Below, one piece after another: positions 49,880 to 62,600 of a stretch of DNA of 64,000 nucleotides. The position numbers and the translations under genes are program-made. The notes beneath the pieces are model-generated. The model did no database searches, was not told the DNA's origin, and saw only the letters and a program-made list of their open reading frames with translations. Position 1 is the first letter of the stretch. Every line of letters starts with the position of its first letter. This stretch comes from Ascaris suum (lineage: Eukaryota; Nematoda; Chromadorea; Rhabditida; Ascarididae), in assembly GCA_013433145.1 (NCBI GenBank), contig CM024172.1, positions 4,039,213 through 4,103,212 of the forward strand, given 5' to 3'.

Positions 49880-51002
49880 CTCTAGCAGTTAGCCAGAGAT
49901 CGTCAATATAGTTATCAACCCAAAGTGTGGTTTCTGGATCGTGAATGCAGTTATCAAATCCAAAATATTCGGGAAAAATTCAGCGTATCTTCTCAGCGTT
50001 GGATTTCTAAAATATCCCCATAGCCTAGCAACGAACGATACGTGATATGAAATTAATGAGCACGGAACGAATGTGGTTGTGATGTGGTATAATTGTTAGG
50101 TGCGGATGCTAGGCAGCCAGACGACGATGAGAACGGACTTCCGTCAACCCCTTGAGCCTTTGAGAAGGAACTGATGAATTGGTTCGAACATGCGAATGCT
50201 GATTTCAATCGATACATCGCTGAAAATGATTTCACTCGGTACTCCAATCGCCGATTCCATCTTCAGAAACGAATTACCTGCTTCAAATGTTGAATCTACA
50301 AACAGCTCACTGGCAAAAAGGATAAGTAAACAAACAATGAAATCAAGCCTCCTTTGCTCCGCCTTCTATATGATTTAAAGGCCGTACTGTTTGCCACATA
50401 TAATAAATAATAAAAAGAACGGAAAGGAATGAAATTAGGCAAGAAAACCTCGTGCATTTCATTTCGCCTGTCTCACAGCATTTGAACTGTTTGAGGAACA
50501 TTTTTCGGCACTAATAACATCTGCATGAAAATAAATTTGGGGCAATCATGGCGTAATACCTGTAATTGCTCCCATAGACGTTTCACTCTCCCTTCCTCTC
50601 CCTACCTGCAACCCCAAATCCCTTCTGACTAATCAAAGCAGGTGGGATAAAACCTGTTATGCATGAATGGAATTACACTGTCGAGTGCGCACACGAAGGT
50701 AAAGCAACCGGCAAGTCATTTCGTCAAAAGCAAAAAATTCATTATTGTGAAAAGGAAAATTGTCACTTCCCGTGGGTATGTTGGGTATGATATAAGTCCC
50801 CGTTGAGGATGCACCACTCTCAAGAGAGGATTAAAGTGTCTTAATTCATAGGCGTTGCCATACGACATAAACGAACAACCGCAACATTCACCAGAAATGA
50901 TAACCAAAGAGGAAGCACGCGGAGAAAAACACGTTGTCACCAAAATCGTTAAAGCTCTCACATTTCCATAACCTCTTCAAGATCAGAGATGTGCAGATGC
51001 AT
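49880..51002 (-). CDS. Unassigned gene fragment downstream of the small secreted protein
   Basis: Possible exons are 51002-50962 (ATG, MHLHISDLEEVME, donor AT|GTGAGA), 50309-50144 (acceptor ATCCTTTTTGCCAG) and 49933-49880 (acceptor ACGATCCAG, donor G|GTATAG). The middle exon reads ELFVDSTFEAGNSFLK, IGVPSEIIFSDVSIEISIRM and HQFLLKG before an in-frame stop unless spliced just upstream. The beta-rich pattern faintly recalls lipid-binding SMP or C2 domains, but this is not an identification. The join from exon 2 to exon 3 needs a weak donor. The ATG lies about 100 nt after the end of the preceding gene. Confidence 0.3.
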
Positions 51003-51107
51003 TTCTGTTCTCCACTTCCATTAAATGTTCACGATCGTTTTCAAGCTGGATTTGTTCATAGATATGCTCATAAATTGAATCAAAACACATTAATCCATAA
51101 CAGTGGG

Positions 51108-53774
51108 TCAATCTTCACAAAAAACCTGGAATAGGATGGAATGAGGAAGAGTGGAACTGCGTTCCACAGAGTGAAAGTTAGGAAAAATCGAAAGCAATGA
51201 AAATTTTCTCACATTTATCGTATCCTTTGTGCATACCGAATTTCGTGCGTTCAGAGCACAGCCAACTGCCAATGCGTCCTCCATCATTTGAGGTCCAATA
51301 TGTTGGAAATTCCTTTGCAAAATGATTTGCTGTCTCATCTGCAAGCCGCACACCATTAATAAAGCAATAAAATTATATTGCACCATCAAGGAACCCTCCT
51401 GAAAAGATCTCAACTTAATATGAGATAGTGCTGCTGTGAATGTGATCGATAAACGCAAGTGCCAATAAATGCCACCATCGATTTACAATTCAAACCATTT
51501 CACATTACATAAGCTCCGAGAAAGACCATCATATTTTATGAAAAGTGAACTGTTTTGGTTGCTGTTCAAGGAATAACGGTCATACTGCACAATTATCTAT
51601 TTACTTTTTGGTTGCCCACAAAGTACGCTTTTCCCCACGCGAACCATGATGATCCCTCCTGGTGCACTACCTATAGAATAATAACTCAACAATATCATTA
51701 TTGTGCAAATAAGCATCGTTATCACAGTCATGATTATAAGCATGAGAAGGTTATAGAAAAGCAGCTCTCATTAATTCCCACATCAAACTTATGTTTCATG
51801 TGCTCATCATTGGAATAAATCCGTTTGTGTAATATGCAGAATACAAACGGCCGAAAAATCCTTCAAACAGCGAGTAATATTATGGCCGAAACGATGAAAA
51901 TTCCGATAAAATTGCACGGAAAACTTGAAAGCAAAGAAATCATCGGATTTGATCCTTTATAATTTGCGCAATGACGTTATTTCAGTCTCGATTCAATAAA
52001 CAGTTGTAAAAATTCAATCACGGTGATCGGCTAATTTTGCAGTTGCATTCTAGGTTCTATTCAGAACGTACCCGAGTTTGTTCATCGTCTTTATAAGGGC
52101 TAAACATTAAAAATTTTAATTAGTTAGAATGATATATGATAAGACAGCAGTATGTCTTCAGAGATGTCTGATGGCATTTTCGTTTAAAATGAGACGTTTC
52201 GACGGTTTTTTTAGCATTCAAGCGCTTACGCATATCGCATTCAAATTGATTTATGATCAGCCAGCATTATATCTTGGAAAATAGCAAAAAAGGCAAAACA
52301 ATCAAATCGAAGCTTAGAAACGCAAAATGTCTATCTCAGAGTGATGCCCAACATAACGGACTCAATGACAGTCAATGTAAACAACTGCGGTAATTCGTAG
52401 TGATTATTTTCGCGCAGATGAAATAATAACTCGAAGTTACGCAAAATAAAGTTCCGCATCTATTGTGGCATGACAGTTGCATCGGATTAACTGATAATGC
52501 CATAAACGTACGACCATTTTAATTGCCCTTGGCGTTGCATGAAATGCTGTGAATTTCTCGTAGCATTTCCTCCAGTGATGGGCAAATTCATAAGCACAGG
52601 CGTCCAGAATTCTCTTTGCACACTCAAGTCGAATTGGATCAGATTGTCATCTACTGTTTATTCAGCATTTAAATACCTCTTAAGACTGGAGTGTGTCGAA
52701 AAAACTATGCGATTGAATTGACAATAGAGTTTGACTCGACGGTCATCTAATAGTGATTTCATATGGGTCGAATCATAAAATCCCGGAGAGTTTTCGCCAA
52801 TCAATTGAAACTACAAAATTCCTCAAATTTCCCCCTTAAACTTTATTATATTAGCAGTGCAGAAAAACTTTAACTGCTTATTTTCAGTAACAACGATATA
52901 TGCACTAATGACGGTATATGAAAAGCATTCCAGGAAAATACAAACAAATGTGGAGGAAGGCTAATGTTAGAAAGGAGAAATCACAACCGATTATAAACAA
53001 TAATGCATTCATTGCATCAGCGACCGTTTAAAGAAAGCCCAGGTCAAAACTGCGCCTTACATTTTTATTCGTCTAAATGATTTGATGGTTACAGAAGACC
53101 GTAATATATTTCTTTCCACTCAGTGCATTCACTTTTTCATTCAGAAGTCTTCTATGCCAAGTAAACACCTTTTCGATTTAATTTGGAATAAGAAAGAAGA
53201 GGACGATTGCGAGCACTAACGCTAAAGTTATTCGTGATGAAGAGTTGCTATTGAGCAAACATGAGCAGGTGCAAAGACATTAAAAACGAACTCACCTTTG
53301 GACTGATCCCTTCTTCGCGGTAGTCCACAAACTGACCCACTCTCATAATTGGCATTCTTGTCCAGATTAGCTCCCATTCAACTGCAAAATTATATTCACA
53401 CTCTTAATAGTTAATAAGGCATTTCAAGACGATATAACCAGATGTTTTAATAAAGGAGTTAATCAAGCTAATAGGCTCAACGGAACTAACTACAGGAAGA
53501 TCAGACATTAGAGAGAATAGAAATAGAATACAGATATATATGAGCGGTTTCGAGCCGAAAGTTATGAAAGTCATATTTTCTACACATGTCCATTTTCTGA
53601 GTTCCGAATTTTGTTATCTGCTGGAATTTGATGGCTTTGAGCACAACAGCAGTCTTATTTAGCATGATAGCGCCAAATGTAGGTTTTCGTTGGACCGCTA
53701 ACACCTGAAGCTAGAATTTCTTTCAAGAAACAAATGCCAACGATATAATAAATAAATTTAAATCGCACTGCCAT
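51108..53774 (-). CDS. Predicted small secreted protein, 113 residues, five exons
   Basis: Exons 53774-53705, 53381-53296, 51670-51605, 51338-51237 and 51125-51108 join in phase to 113 residues. Residues 1-23 form a signal peptide (MAVRFKFIYYIVGICFLKEI...). The mature part contains WELIWTRMPIMRVGQFVDY, VVHQEGSSWFAWGKAYF and HIGPQMMEDALAVGC, and ends VFCED. Splice sites are good: AATTTTGCAG, AAAG|GTGAGT, TTATTCTATAG, CCTATTCCAG. No family is recognised. The last exon is only 18 nt and is the weakest part; without it the frame runs on from exon 4 to another stop. An intron of 1.6 kb separates exons 2 and 3. Confidence 0.45.
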
Positions 53775-56700
53775 GGAAGGCAGATGGCGTTCAACTGCAT
53801 GCAAGTCCGGAGTGATTCTCTGTAAGGAGCGGAATGCAGAGTAGGTACGCCATCCGTTTATCACTAGGGAACACTGGCGCCTTGCGTGAGGTTTACAGAA
53901 CAGTGTTGAAAATGAACTGCTCTGCAAAGAGAATGGATCCCAAATGATTGTAGACACAGATGTGCGGAAGTAATCAGTAAAGGTGGCTCAGCTGTCTTCC
54001 AAATGTTGTACATATGGGACCATAATGCATTCGAAAGGAAATTATGACCACTTCAGGAGGAAATGTCCACAAAAACGCTAACGGCAGCACTACTCCCGTC
54101 CTGTGTTGACGCCTCTCAACGAAGAGCATCCAAGGAGCTGTAACATTGACTCTCTGCAGTTCCCATTTGAAGCGAAGTGTTTAGTCGATGCAGCTTATAA
54201 ACGATAGAAGATAACTCTTTTTTAGACATAACTGTCCTGGTTCTCGAACTCAAAGTCATTCCAAAGCTGATGCGAAAATTTCAAGCTGTTGAGAGCAGAA
54301 ACGAGGGTTCACTAAACTTTTGTTCATAAAATAAACTCGATAGTGTCTATGGAGAGACGTTTTGGATTATGCTGTGATTGTCTTTCGAGAGGCTCTTCCA
54401 TTCGAGAAATCGCAAATGGCTGCAAAAAAAAGAACCACGACCGTTTAACGCAATAAATCTTAGACATTGTTTTTTTTTGAACGATGACTTTCAAGAATCT
54501 CGAATTATGACGTCCAGTTAATTTAAATACAATTGAAAGCACATTTAAAAAGCTGCTTTTCCTGAAAATTTGTTCACTTTTTCAACTCATAACGCATTTT
54601 CCCTTTCACTCTGGCTTCAAGAAAGGCTTTGAGGGAGTTTCATGAAGGCGCTCATCGCTCTTATTTGCCATAGATGTGCTTACTGGAAAAAATTTGCATG
54701 CACGACGTGGTGAAATTTTTCTTGTGAAGGGAGAGGGAGAGTTCCAGGGAATGCTCGAAAAAATCCATAGAAAGTGTTTCGTTGAGTAAATGAATGCTTT
54801 CATTTTTCAGCTACGGATATGAAATCCTTTTCTTCCTCTCACCAAATTACTACACAAGATGTGCATTAATGCAAAAAGTTTTGCTATTAGCACTAAGCAT
54901 AAATCCTAAGCGACTATCCAGAAGAAAAGTTGGCGAAACACCATGGCAAACGAGCGGAAATTCAATTAAGGAATCAGCTTGCGTGGGTGCAGCTGACGTT
55001 GCTAGACGCATGTTTTTGCCTTCGAAAATTGCCTCTTAGACGCATATTGGAAATGCACAATCATTTTTTTTATATAGGCGAAATTCATATAAGCGCGCAT
55101 CCAAACGATGTCTGTCGTATCTAGTGGCTCCTTCAGAAAGATTCTGCCAAAAGAGAACCTCGAACTAACAGTTTGTTTGTTACTAGCCACGGGTGAATAG
55201 TATATAGATCTATATCTGGAACCTTCACCTATCTGTATTTTGCGACGATGAGCACAGACCTAGCTGAACGATGGCGCTGTTTAATTTTCTTCTCCCGTTT
55301 GTGAGCATTTGGTTCATCGGCTTTGCGAAATTTCCAAGTGCTCGATGCAGTTAGTTATGATTATGCAGTGCGGTGTAACTAATCGTTCCGATTGATGTGG
55401 ATTTTGTTGTTGGTTCCAGTCGTCGTAGTAGTGAGCCAAAATGTGATGCTCTGCCCGAAAAAGCTTACATAGAGAAAAGTGGATAAAAGCCTTGAAGGAG
55501 AGTGTACGAAGCCTAACGCAAGCTAAACCGAGAAGTCCGAATACATTTCAGCGAACAGAAAAAGTGGGTAATTATCTCATTTAAGCTCAGTGTAGGACGT
55601 CTAGTGACAGGAAAGTTTAGAATGAAAGTGCTAACTACAATTGTTTTCAGTGATACTGAATACGACTGTTCAAAAGATAGAGCCTGTCAAGTCCTCCCCA
55701 CCCCTCCCCACTCCCTCTAGCCCCCCCCCCTTACTCCCACTCTGCGCTTCTATAAATATTTTACAAAAAGGATCATAGTCAATGCTGCAGAAACTTTGCA
55801 AGAAGCCAATAACGGCAACAAACGAAGATTCTAAAACATTGCGGTCTTTCTACACTAAATTACTTTTTTTTCAAAATTTCAGTAATTTGTCATGAGATAA
55901 CAACGAAATGCGGTGAAGTGCAGAATTATGCATTGATGCGAATTACGCCTTTTAAAATATAAATTCTGCTCATTGAAAAAATTCCATAACGATTTTCTGA
56001 TATTGGCACAACCAGTACTGAATACTGTCTCGAAATGCGAAAGTAGTATAGCGCAATAATACTATTCTTAAGGGAGTTGATTTTTTTTTCATCCTGAAGT
56101 GAGTACAACATGATTCTTTTCGTTAAGAAGGAGAGCGGTGGTTAGAGTTGGATTTCCCGTCGTAATTTTCCACTGAGCGTTTTTGAGATGAGATTCAAAC
56201 GATTTCTTAAATAGTTGATATAGTGACGATTGGAAGGCCGAGCGAAAATATTGCATCAGCGGACAGGACGTATTGCTTTCGTTTCTCATCAACCCGCTAT
56301 TTATGAGGCAATATCGGAGGTCTATCTTTTGCTCTCTTCGATTTCATTTCTTCAGCAAAACTCCGCAGGATAGCTAACTTGAAATGTACCGCACTCGAAA
56401 TGATAGCTGAATGTGATCACTCCTCTACAGTAAATATCGCAGCCGCATATTGTAAATATCTTCGCTTCCTCGAAGCTCTCTCATAGATGGGATAGTAAAG
56501 TTAGACGTGGAAGCAATTTCGCCTTCGGGATCCCAGATCCTCAGGATTGCGCCAACACCGATGTGCATGAAATCGTAAAGTCTCTTTATATTCGGTATGG
56601 CGTAGACTAGAAGAATTAAATGGTGTGCGTCATGCCCTATAGTTGTAGTGATTGCCGAATGAAAATGCCATGGCGTTTAGTCAGCCTTTGGACCCAGTAA

Positions 56701-59310
56701 CTTTCGCGATGAGCAAACAAAGGTGTTTTATTTTGTCGGGAATTTACTGCCACAGAAGTTTCTTTGAAAAAACTGCTTCAGTCAAATTCCAAATGTCGAC
56801 AACGATTGACTTCTTTAAGTTGGCGTCACTCGATTGCCTGGTGCGATAAAAGGAAGGAAATAGTGAAGAGGATAGCGACTATAGAAAGGTGAAGCAATGG
56901 TGATATAATAATAATTATTCTTCCAGAAAGAAATGGAAGAAAATATTTGTCTTAGACGAGTTGTGGTGGTTTAGCTGGAAAATATTCATGGCGAAGAAGC
57001 TTCTTCATTCTGCTCACGAAATGCGAACACTTTGTTAAGGCTAGAAGTGAGACGAACCGAACTATCGAGACGAAAAGACGCTTTTAATTGCATTGCAGCT
57101 CCACTGGGGCAGAAAATTGTAAAATGATCCCATCATAGCACTCTGCATTTCTATAAAAAAGCAGTCCCACGAAGTGAATGGATGAGTGAGCTTTGCTGAC
57201 TATAGCACGAAGTTTCAACAAGCAAATTTCAGTATAAACAACGGTACAATTTAACTAGATTTTTTACTCAAATTGCTCAATTGCTCAAAATTTTATTGCT
57301 CAGAATTAGAAATTACTCTTTTCTTATTTGTTCAACTAGTAGTGCAAAAAGAATTTACAACTTCTTCATTTAGTTCATTTAAAATTTTTAAAATTCACTC
57401 AGAAAGGAAACACTCAATAAAACGCCCATTTGCATAATCACTTTTTTGTTAGTGATAAGCTGTTCACTCGAAGACTCGCGAAATGATATCCGGTAATCCA
57501 ATAAGCCTTTATATCAGCCTTCAATGAATTAGCGAAATAAAGAGCAATTCATAAGTCTTTGCCAGTGATAATTTTCTGCTTTAAGGCAAAAAATTTAATT
57601 CCTTCCTTAAAGGTTGCGTCAAGAAATAAAATTTAATTCCTCCCTCTTAAGCATCCGTTGAAAGGCCCAAAACGTTTTGTCAACGAATGGTATTTGCACG
57701 ACGTTTTGTGCTGGATAACGCGCTTAGAGCAGAAACTTGTAAAATCTTCGACTCTTTAAATAAAATGGGCAGCAGAGTCTCATATAAATCCTTACATGAC
57801 AGATGAAATTTGAGTAGCCAGTACAATAGAAAATGCCCTCAAAAGGATCGGTCTAATAAATGAGGAAAGCTTTACTTTCTCCTCATCACATTAATATGGG
57901 CATAGAATGGCTATCACTGGAACTTATATTGATGGAAAGCTAAGGCAGCTGACTAGTTGCGATGATATGAAAAATTAAGTTATCGATTCCCCATCGCAAA
58001 ATAAACTTCTAAAGTAAAACCTATAAAAGCGCAGCCCGCTAGGCATTTTTCATTTTTTTAACGAAATTGAGAGCCCTTACGATGTACGATTCAACAATGA
58101 TTTAAATAAACGGAAAAATTTAGCAAGATTGTTCTTTCCAATGACGGCGACAAACTGCGCAATAATTAAATGAGCAAGTACATTGCATAGGAAAAATTGA
58201 GCAACGTCTGTTAACTGCCTTTTGCCTGTCAATTTTGCCATCTGTGAACGTTACGAAGCTGTTAACCTTCCAGCAAAAGTGGAACAAGTGCTCAAGTAAA
58301 GACGATTTCGCAGTCGACTGTCACATATATCATGTGAAATAACGTTTCCTTGTTTGTTGTTTGACGCTTTGCAAAGATTCAACAGAAAGTATGAAGAAAA
58401 CGAAATACAGAAGCGAGAATATTCGATGATAACAGCTAAAATATTTGTGCATATGAAAGCCGCGTAATAATAATACCAACTCCTTGTGTTAGTGTTCTAT
58501 GAATCAAAATCTGAAGTTATACAAATAAACTGCTCGTTTTGGTTATCTGACATGATAGGCTCATATGACATTCAAAACAATGAGCACATGCCAGAGCTAG
58601 CAGCTACTACGAAGTACAATATTTGTGCCACCCCCCACCCCCCGGAGAGTTTTAGTAGACGGATGTAACTTCGTAAAAAGTTTCTTTTCGTATTTCCGGA
58701 ATCGCTGGCCAACTCTATGTGCTTTTTGTGCTTTGACGAACAGCTGATCAGAACGACAAGAGGAGTGATATGATGGTACTATGAATAGAAAGCAGAAAGT
58801 GATGCTTCATTTAATGAAGGGAATTATTTTCATAACAATTTGATGTTGTTGAAGCACGATCTAACTCTTTGAGCGGCATTTGAGGGAAACGAGCGATTGC
58901 CAGAAAAAATCTATATGCATTTACTCTTAGATTTTCACATTGAATGCACTGTGTTGTTTTATACCGCGTAGTTGTAAATTTTTTAATATTCTGAGGCACT
59001 CCCAGAAGAAGTAAATTTCTTCATATGCAACTTTACGATGATGCTGAAGAGTGGATTTCGTGAGAACAGTTATATTTGTCTACACGGGTCGCTACGGCAG
59101 GAAAAATTGGCTTAAATAGAAATGCAGCGATGTTTAGTCCAGTTGCTGAATAATCGTTAATAGAAGCTCGTAGTTCGCCGAATAAAAGAAACAAGCCGAG
59201 TTTGATATTGCGCAACACGTGTCGGGATCGTATTCCCCCACAGATTGCGCACCTTACGTCTCTGCATATGTTGTGACCAGATGCTGCCGCATGAGGATGA
59301 CCGAGTGTTG
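53775..59310. other. 5.5 kb with no supported gene
   Basis: No exon chain could be built. A C-rich tract at 55692-55730 is the clearest landmark. Possible lone exons include a minus-strand reading ending near 54615 after ATTTTTTCCAG, and a plus-strand frame after TTTCATTTTTCAG near 54811. They overlap frames of similar quality on the other strand. Confidence 0.45.
55692..55730. repeat. C-rich tract, potential G-quadruplex on minus strand
   Basis: Successive runs CCCC, CCCC, CCCC, CCC and a run of ten C lie within 40 bp, giving at least four G-runs on the complementary strand with short loops. It stands out against AT-rich surroundings. Confidence 0.8.
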
Positions 59311-59622
59311 ACAGAGGGCAGGAACCGATAACGGTCTGTCGATGCCGATATGCAAGAGCCCAAGTGAGATAGAAGTGGTTTATGGGAGAGTACCGCGGCC
59401 TCTAAACACGAGTAGAACCAAAGACCAAGGACATACGAACGGGTCGAAGTTTGACTTTTATGGGCCCTAGATATCGCGTGGGGTTGTACGAGAGCACATA
59501 AGTCGATTAATGGCAGTATCTGAAGAACAACAAACAGGAACCCACTGTACGAGTAAATGTGGTCACTGCAGTGTTAGAACATAAGGAGATACCTCGGGTT
59601 GATCTTCGGCGACACAACCAAT
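59311..59622. repeat. Dispersed repeat D1, copy 2
   Basis: Collinear with 30582-31200 in the same orientation but without the 300-bp internal segment. Shared landmarks are CTGTCGATGCCGATA, GACCAAGGACATAC and CCTAGATATCG against CCCAGATATCG. Confidence 0.85.
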
Positions 59623-62600
59623 AATAGGTGGGCGAAGCACAAAAGACTGAACCATTTAGAACTTTAAATGATCATGACAGTGCGTACAAATTAAGGAGAA
59701 GCACATAACTCAGATGAAGAGAAGATCTCATCTAAAGAGATTTTTTATATTTACAGCGGGCAAAAATTTCAGCAATACACGCTAGTACCAGAGACACTGA
59801 CAAACGTTTTTTAAGTCTTTGGTCGTGTACTATTTTCTAAGTAAACGTGTGCGAGCGTATATGGTGTAATGTGTTGCCTCACGAGAAAGCTGAACGCCGT
59901 TGATCATGAAATTGACCATTACAATGAATGGATCTCAATTTCGCAAAAAATTTTTAACTCTTTAGCCTAGTGAAATAATCACAAGTGCTAAGAAAAAAGT
60001 GCACTTTTGAAACATCCACGTTGAAAAATGACCAAAGTCCTGAGGAAAAATCTGTAAGTGCCACGAATTTAATTGTTTATTGCTGGCGCAGTAACGGTCC
60101 AACAGCGGTTACGCGTTATTCCTTCGCTACTGTGCAGAAATGATCAGAAATGGCTCAGAAGTTGGCTACCGGGATAGTCGATCGTGTGAATATTTTCGAT
60201 GTCACTTATAGTGCATTATGGAATACAGCGCAAAGCTTGTTTATATATATTCTTCCAATATAAAGTAGTTGCTATCCAAATAATATATGCATTTTTGCAA
60301 TAACAAATGCCGAACATTGTTGCACTATGCAAAAAATATTGCACTACGATGATTACCACATTTGTAATTAATTGCCGTTGAATCGTTGACGATTATCCAA
60401 AGAAGAGACAAGATACTACGATGTTCTCTAATAAAACGATGAATACAGTTAATCTTCGGCTAGATAGAAAACAACAGAAATCACTTGCGATAGGCTTCTC
60501 AATATACAACTGGTGGCTTGCCATGTAGCACTCACTGAGTCAAGTGTGTGCAACTGATTGCGACTGAATCTTGCAGTTATTTCGTTTTTGGTGTACTTAA
60601 CCAACTTCCGTGGTATCCACTAAGTCAAGGCACAAGGCTGTTATGTATATAGTACTACTAGCAAACTGTAATCAAACTGGTTAATTTATAGTTCACTTAG
60701 AAAAGGAGCAGGTGAAGTAGTTGAAGCGAATATGGATAGGCAGCAAAATGCCGCCGATTTCAACCATGCAAATTTCAGTTTTAATATAGGCTCAGCCTTC
60801 TCTATGAGTGAATGTCACGTCATGCTGATGGATTCTTATAAGCGCTCGTTACTAGCCAATTTTGCTGATTGCGCAAAACGGGAGTAATAAGAAACTAAAA
60901 AGAAACTAGTGAACGAAACGTTTGCTTAGTGGCCCAGCTCTTCTATATATAAACCCACTGCCACCGAATTGTCATGGATCTATAAGGTAGAAAGCGCAGA
61001 ACGGAAGAATAAGCTTACATCCAACCTAAGCACATTCTCCGAAAATTGCCATATTTGTTCGATCTTTGGTCTTGACCTTGAACAACACAATCTTGTTAGA
61101 CTGTGTTATTCAAAACAACAATTTTGAATTGAATTCTTAGATATTTGAATCAACACAGACCTTTAAATAACACGTCGGGAATTTCGAGAGCGTTGTTGTA
61201 TGGATAAAGTGCTCTACCTGAAGTGGTGGTAAGCTTTGTTCTCTACATTCAGAGATTCCCGTTACATGCAGTCAAACAAGTTTGTAGGCAATTACTGCTG
61301 TATATTTTTCTAACGTGAAGCGAATGGCAAAAATTAGCATACATTTCTACAAAATTCACTGCAGTTTTGAAAAAAGCGAGCTCTAAGATGCTTTCAAGGA
61401 AGGACACGTTAAAAGCCCTTCTCAAAGTAGGCTGGTTGGCCCTGCGCTCATGTTTCATTTCCGCTGAGGAACACGTTTTACAGTGATGCATGAAATATGA
61501 GATGCTGAAGTTGTGCTCAACGTCATATAACGAGTAGTCGATAAAAACCCCTGCACGCCAGAGCATTAGATGGCTTATGCAAAATGCGCCGTCGAAAGCG
61601 CTCCAAATGCTAACGCATCTCTTCTGAAAATGGCGCATTTCCTTAGAAGCTCCTGGCAAATAAGGCAATCTGACACTACCTTTAGGGCACGTACTTCAAT
61701 TAAATCGATCTCAATTACGCATCAGTGAAGAATTCAAAAAGAAGTGCAGGGAACTATTACAATAAATTCATTGAGCTGATATCCATAAAAACGAACAAGT
61801 CCTACGTGAAATAGCAATGACGGCATTTTCGATAGAGCGAACTAATATCGGCGCATCATCAGCGCGCAAATGTCAGGTTAGATAAGAGAAAATTATGTGG
61901 AAGAGGTAGAAAGCTTATCGAAAACGACGAGTCAGTGCCTCTGGCGTTTTCCGATACTCACCTCGATCGCAGACGGAATCTCATCAACAGGGAACAATTA
62001 AAAATTGAGCGTGCAACAAAGCTTATGAGCGCAAAATTCGCTTCGTTAAAAGTCCATGAGTAATGCGTCCTTGAGAACGCCTATGAAAACCAAAAGACGA
62101 AAAATGGCTTCTATCATGGTTTACTTCATGTTCTACGAGGCAGTGTGAAATAAATGCAGAGTTCATTCGACAAAATTTTGATTGGAAAATCATTCTCATT
62201 TTAGAATTTATTCTGTCATCGCTTCCGAGAGAACGCGGAACTCTTTGAGAGTGTCGGAAGGAAGGATCATCTGCTGTGATTCAAAAGGCGATATTTGGCA
62301 GCGAGTGCATGACAAAATTTTCGCTGAAACTGTGCACCGTCCGAATATTCAGCATCGAAGAGGTCTCTGTGATTGCAGCAAATCGAAGCGGTTGATGGTC
62401 ATATCTCATCAATGCCTACTCAAAAACAAAACAAACTGGAAAAATCAAAACGCTGAAAATACATATAGAGAAAAGCGGAAAATGTATTTTGCATGTCAGC
62501 GCCGCGAAACAGTGTCAAAAGCATTGAAAAAATGTCGCGAAGTGATCGACGATGAAAAGTAGCCGCACGATGCAGGCTGATATTCGAAAAAGTGGTAACG

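Noticed and set aside
51237..51338. Alternative frame of exon 4 of the small secreted gene (HFAKEFPTYW...)
   Set aside because: It reads plausibly but is out of phase with the flanking exons, whereas the chosen frame joins all five exons.
54340..54450. Plus-strand segment resembling a Tc1/mariner helix-turn-helix (SRGSSIREIANG)
   Set aside because: Only about 12 residues match, with a stop shortly after and no DDE motif or inverted repeats nearby.
56089..56340. Minus-strand open reading of about 85 codons without initiator
   Set aside because: Length is within chance expectation for 64 kb at this composition, and no splice chain or domain supports it.
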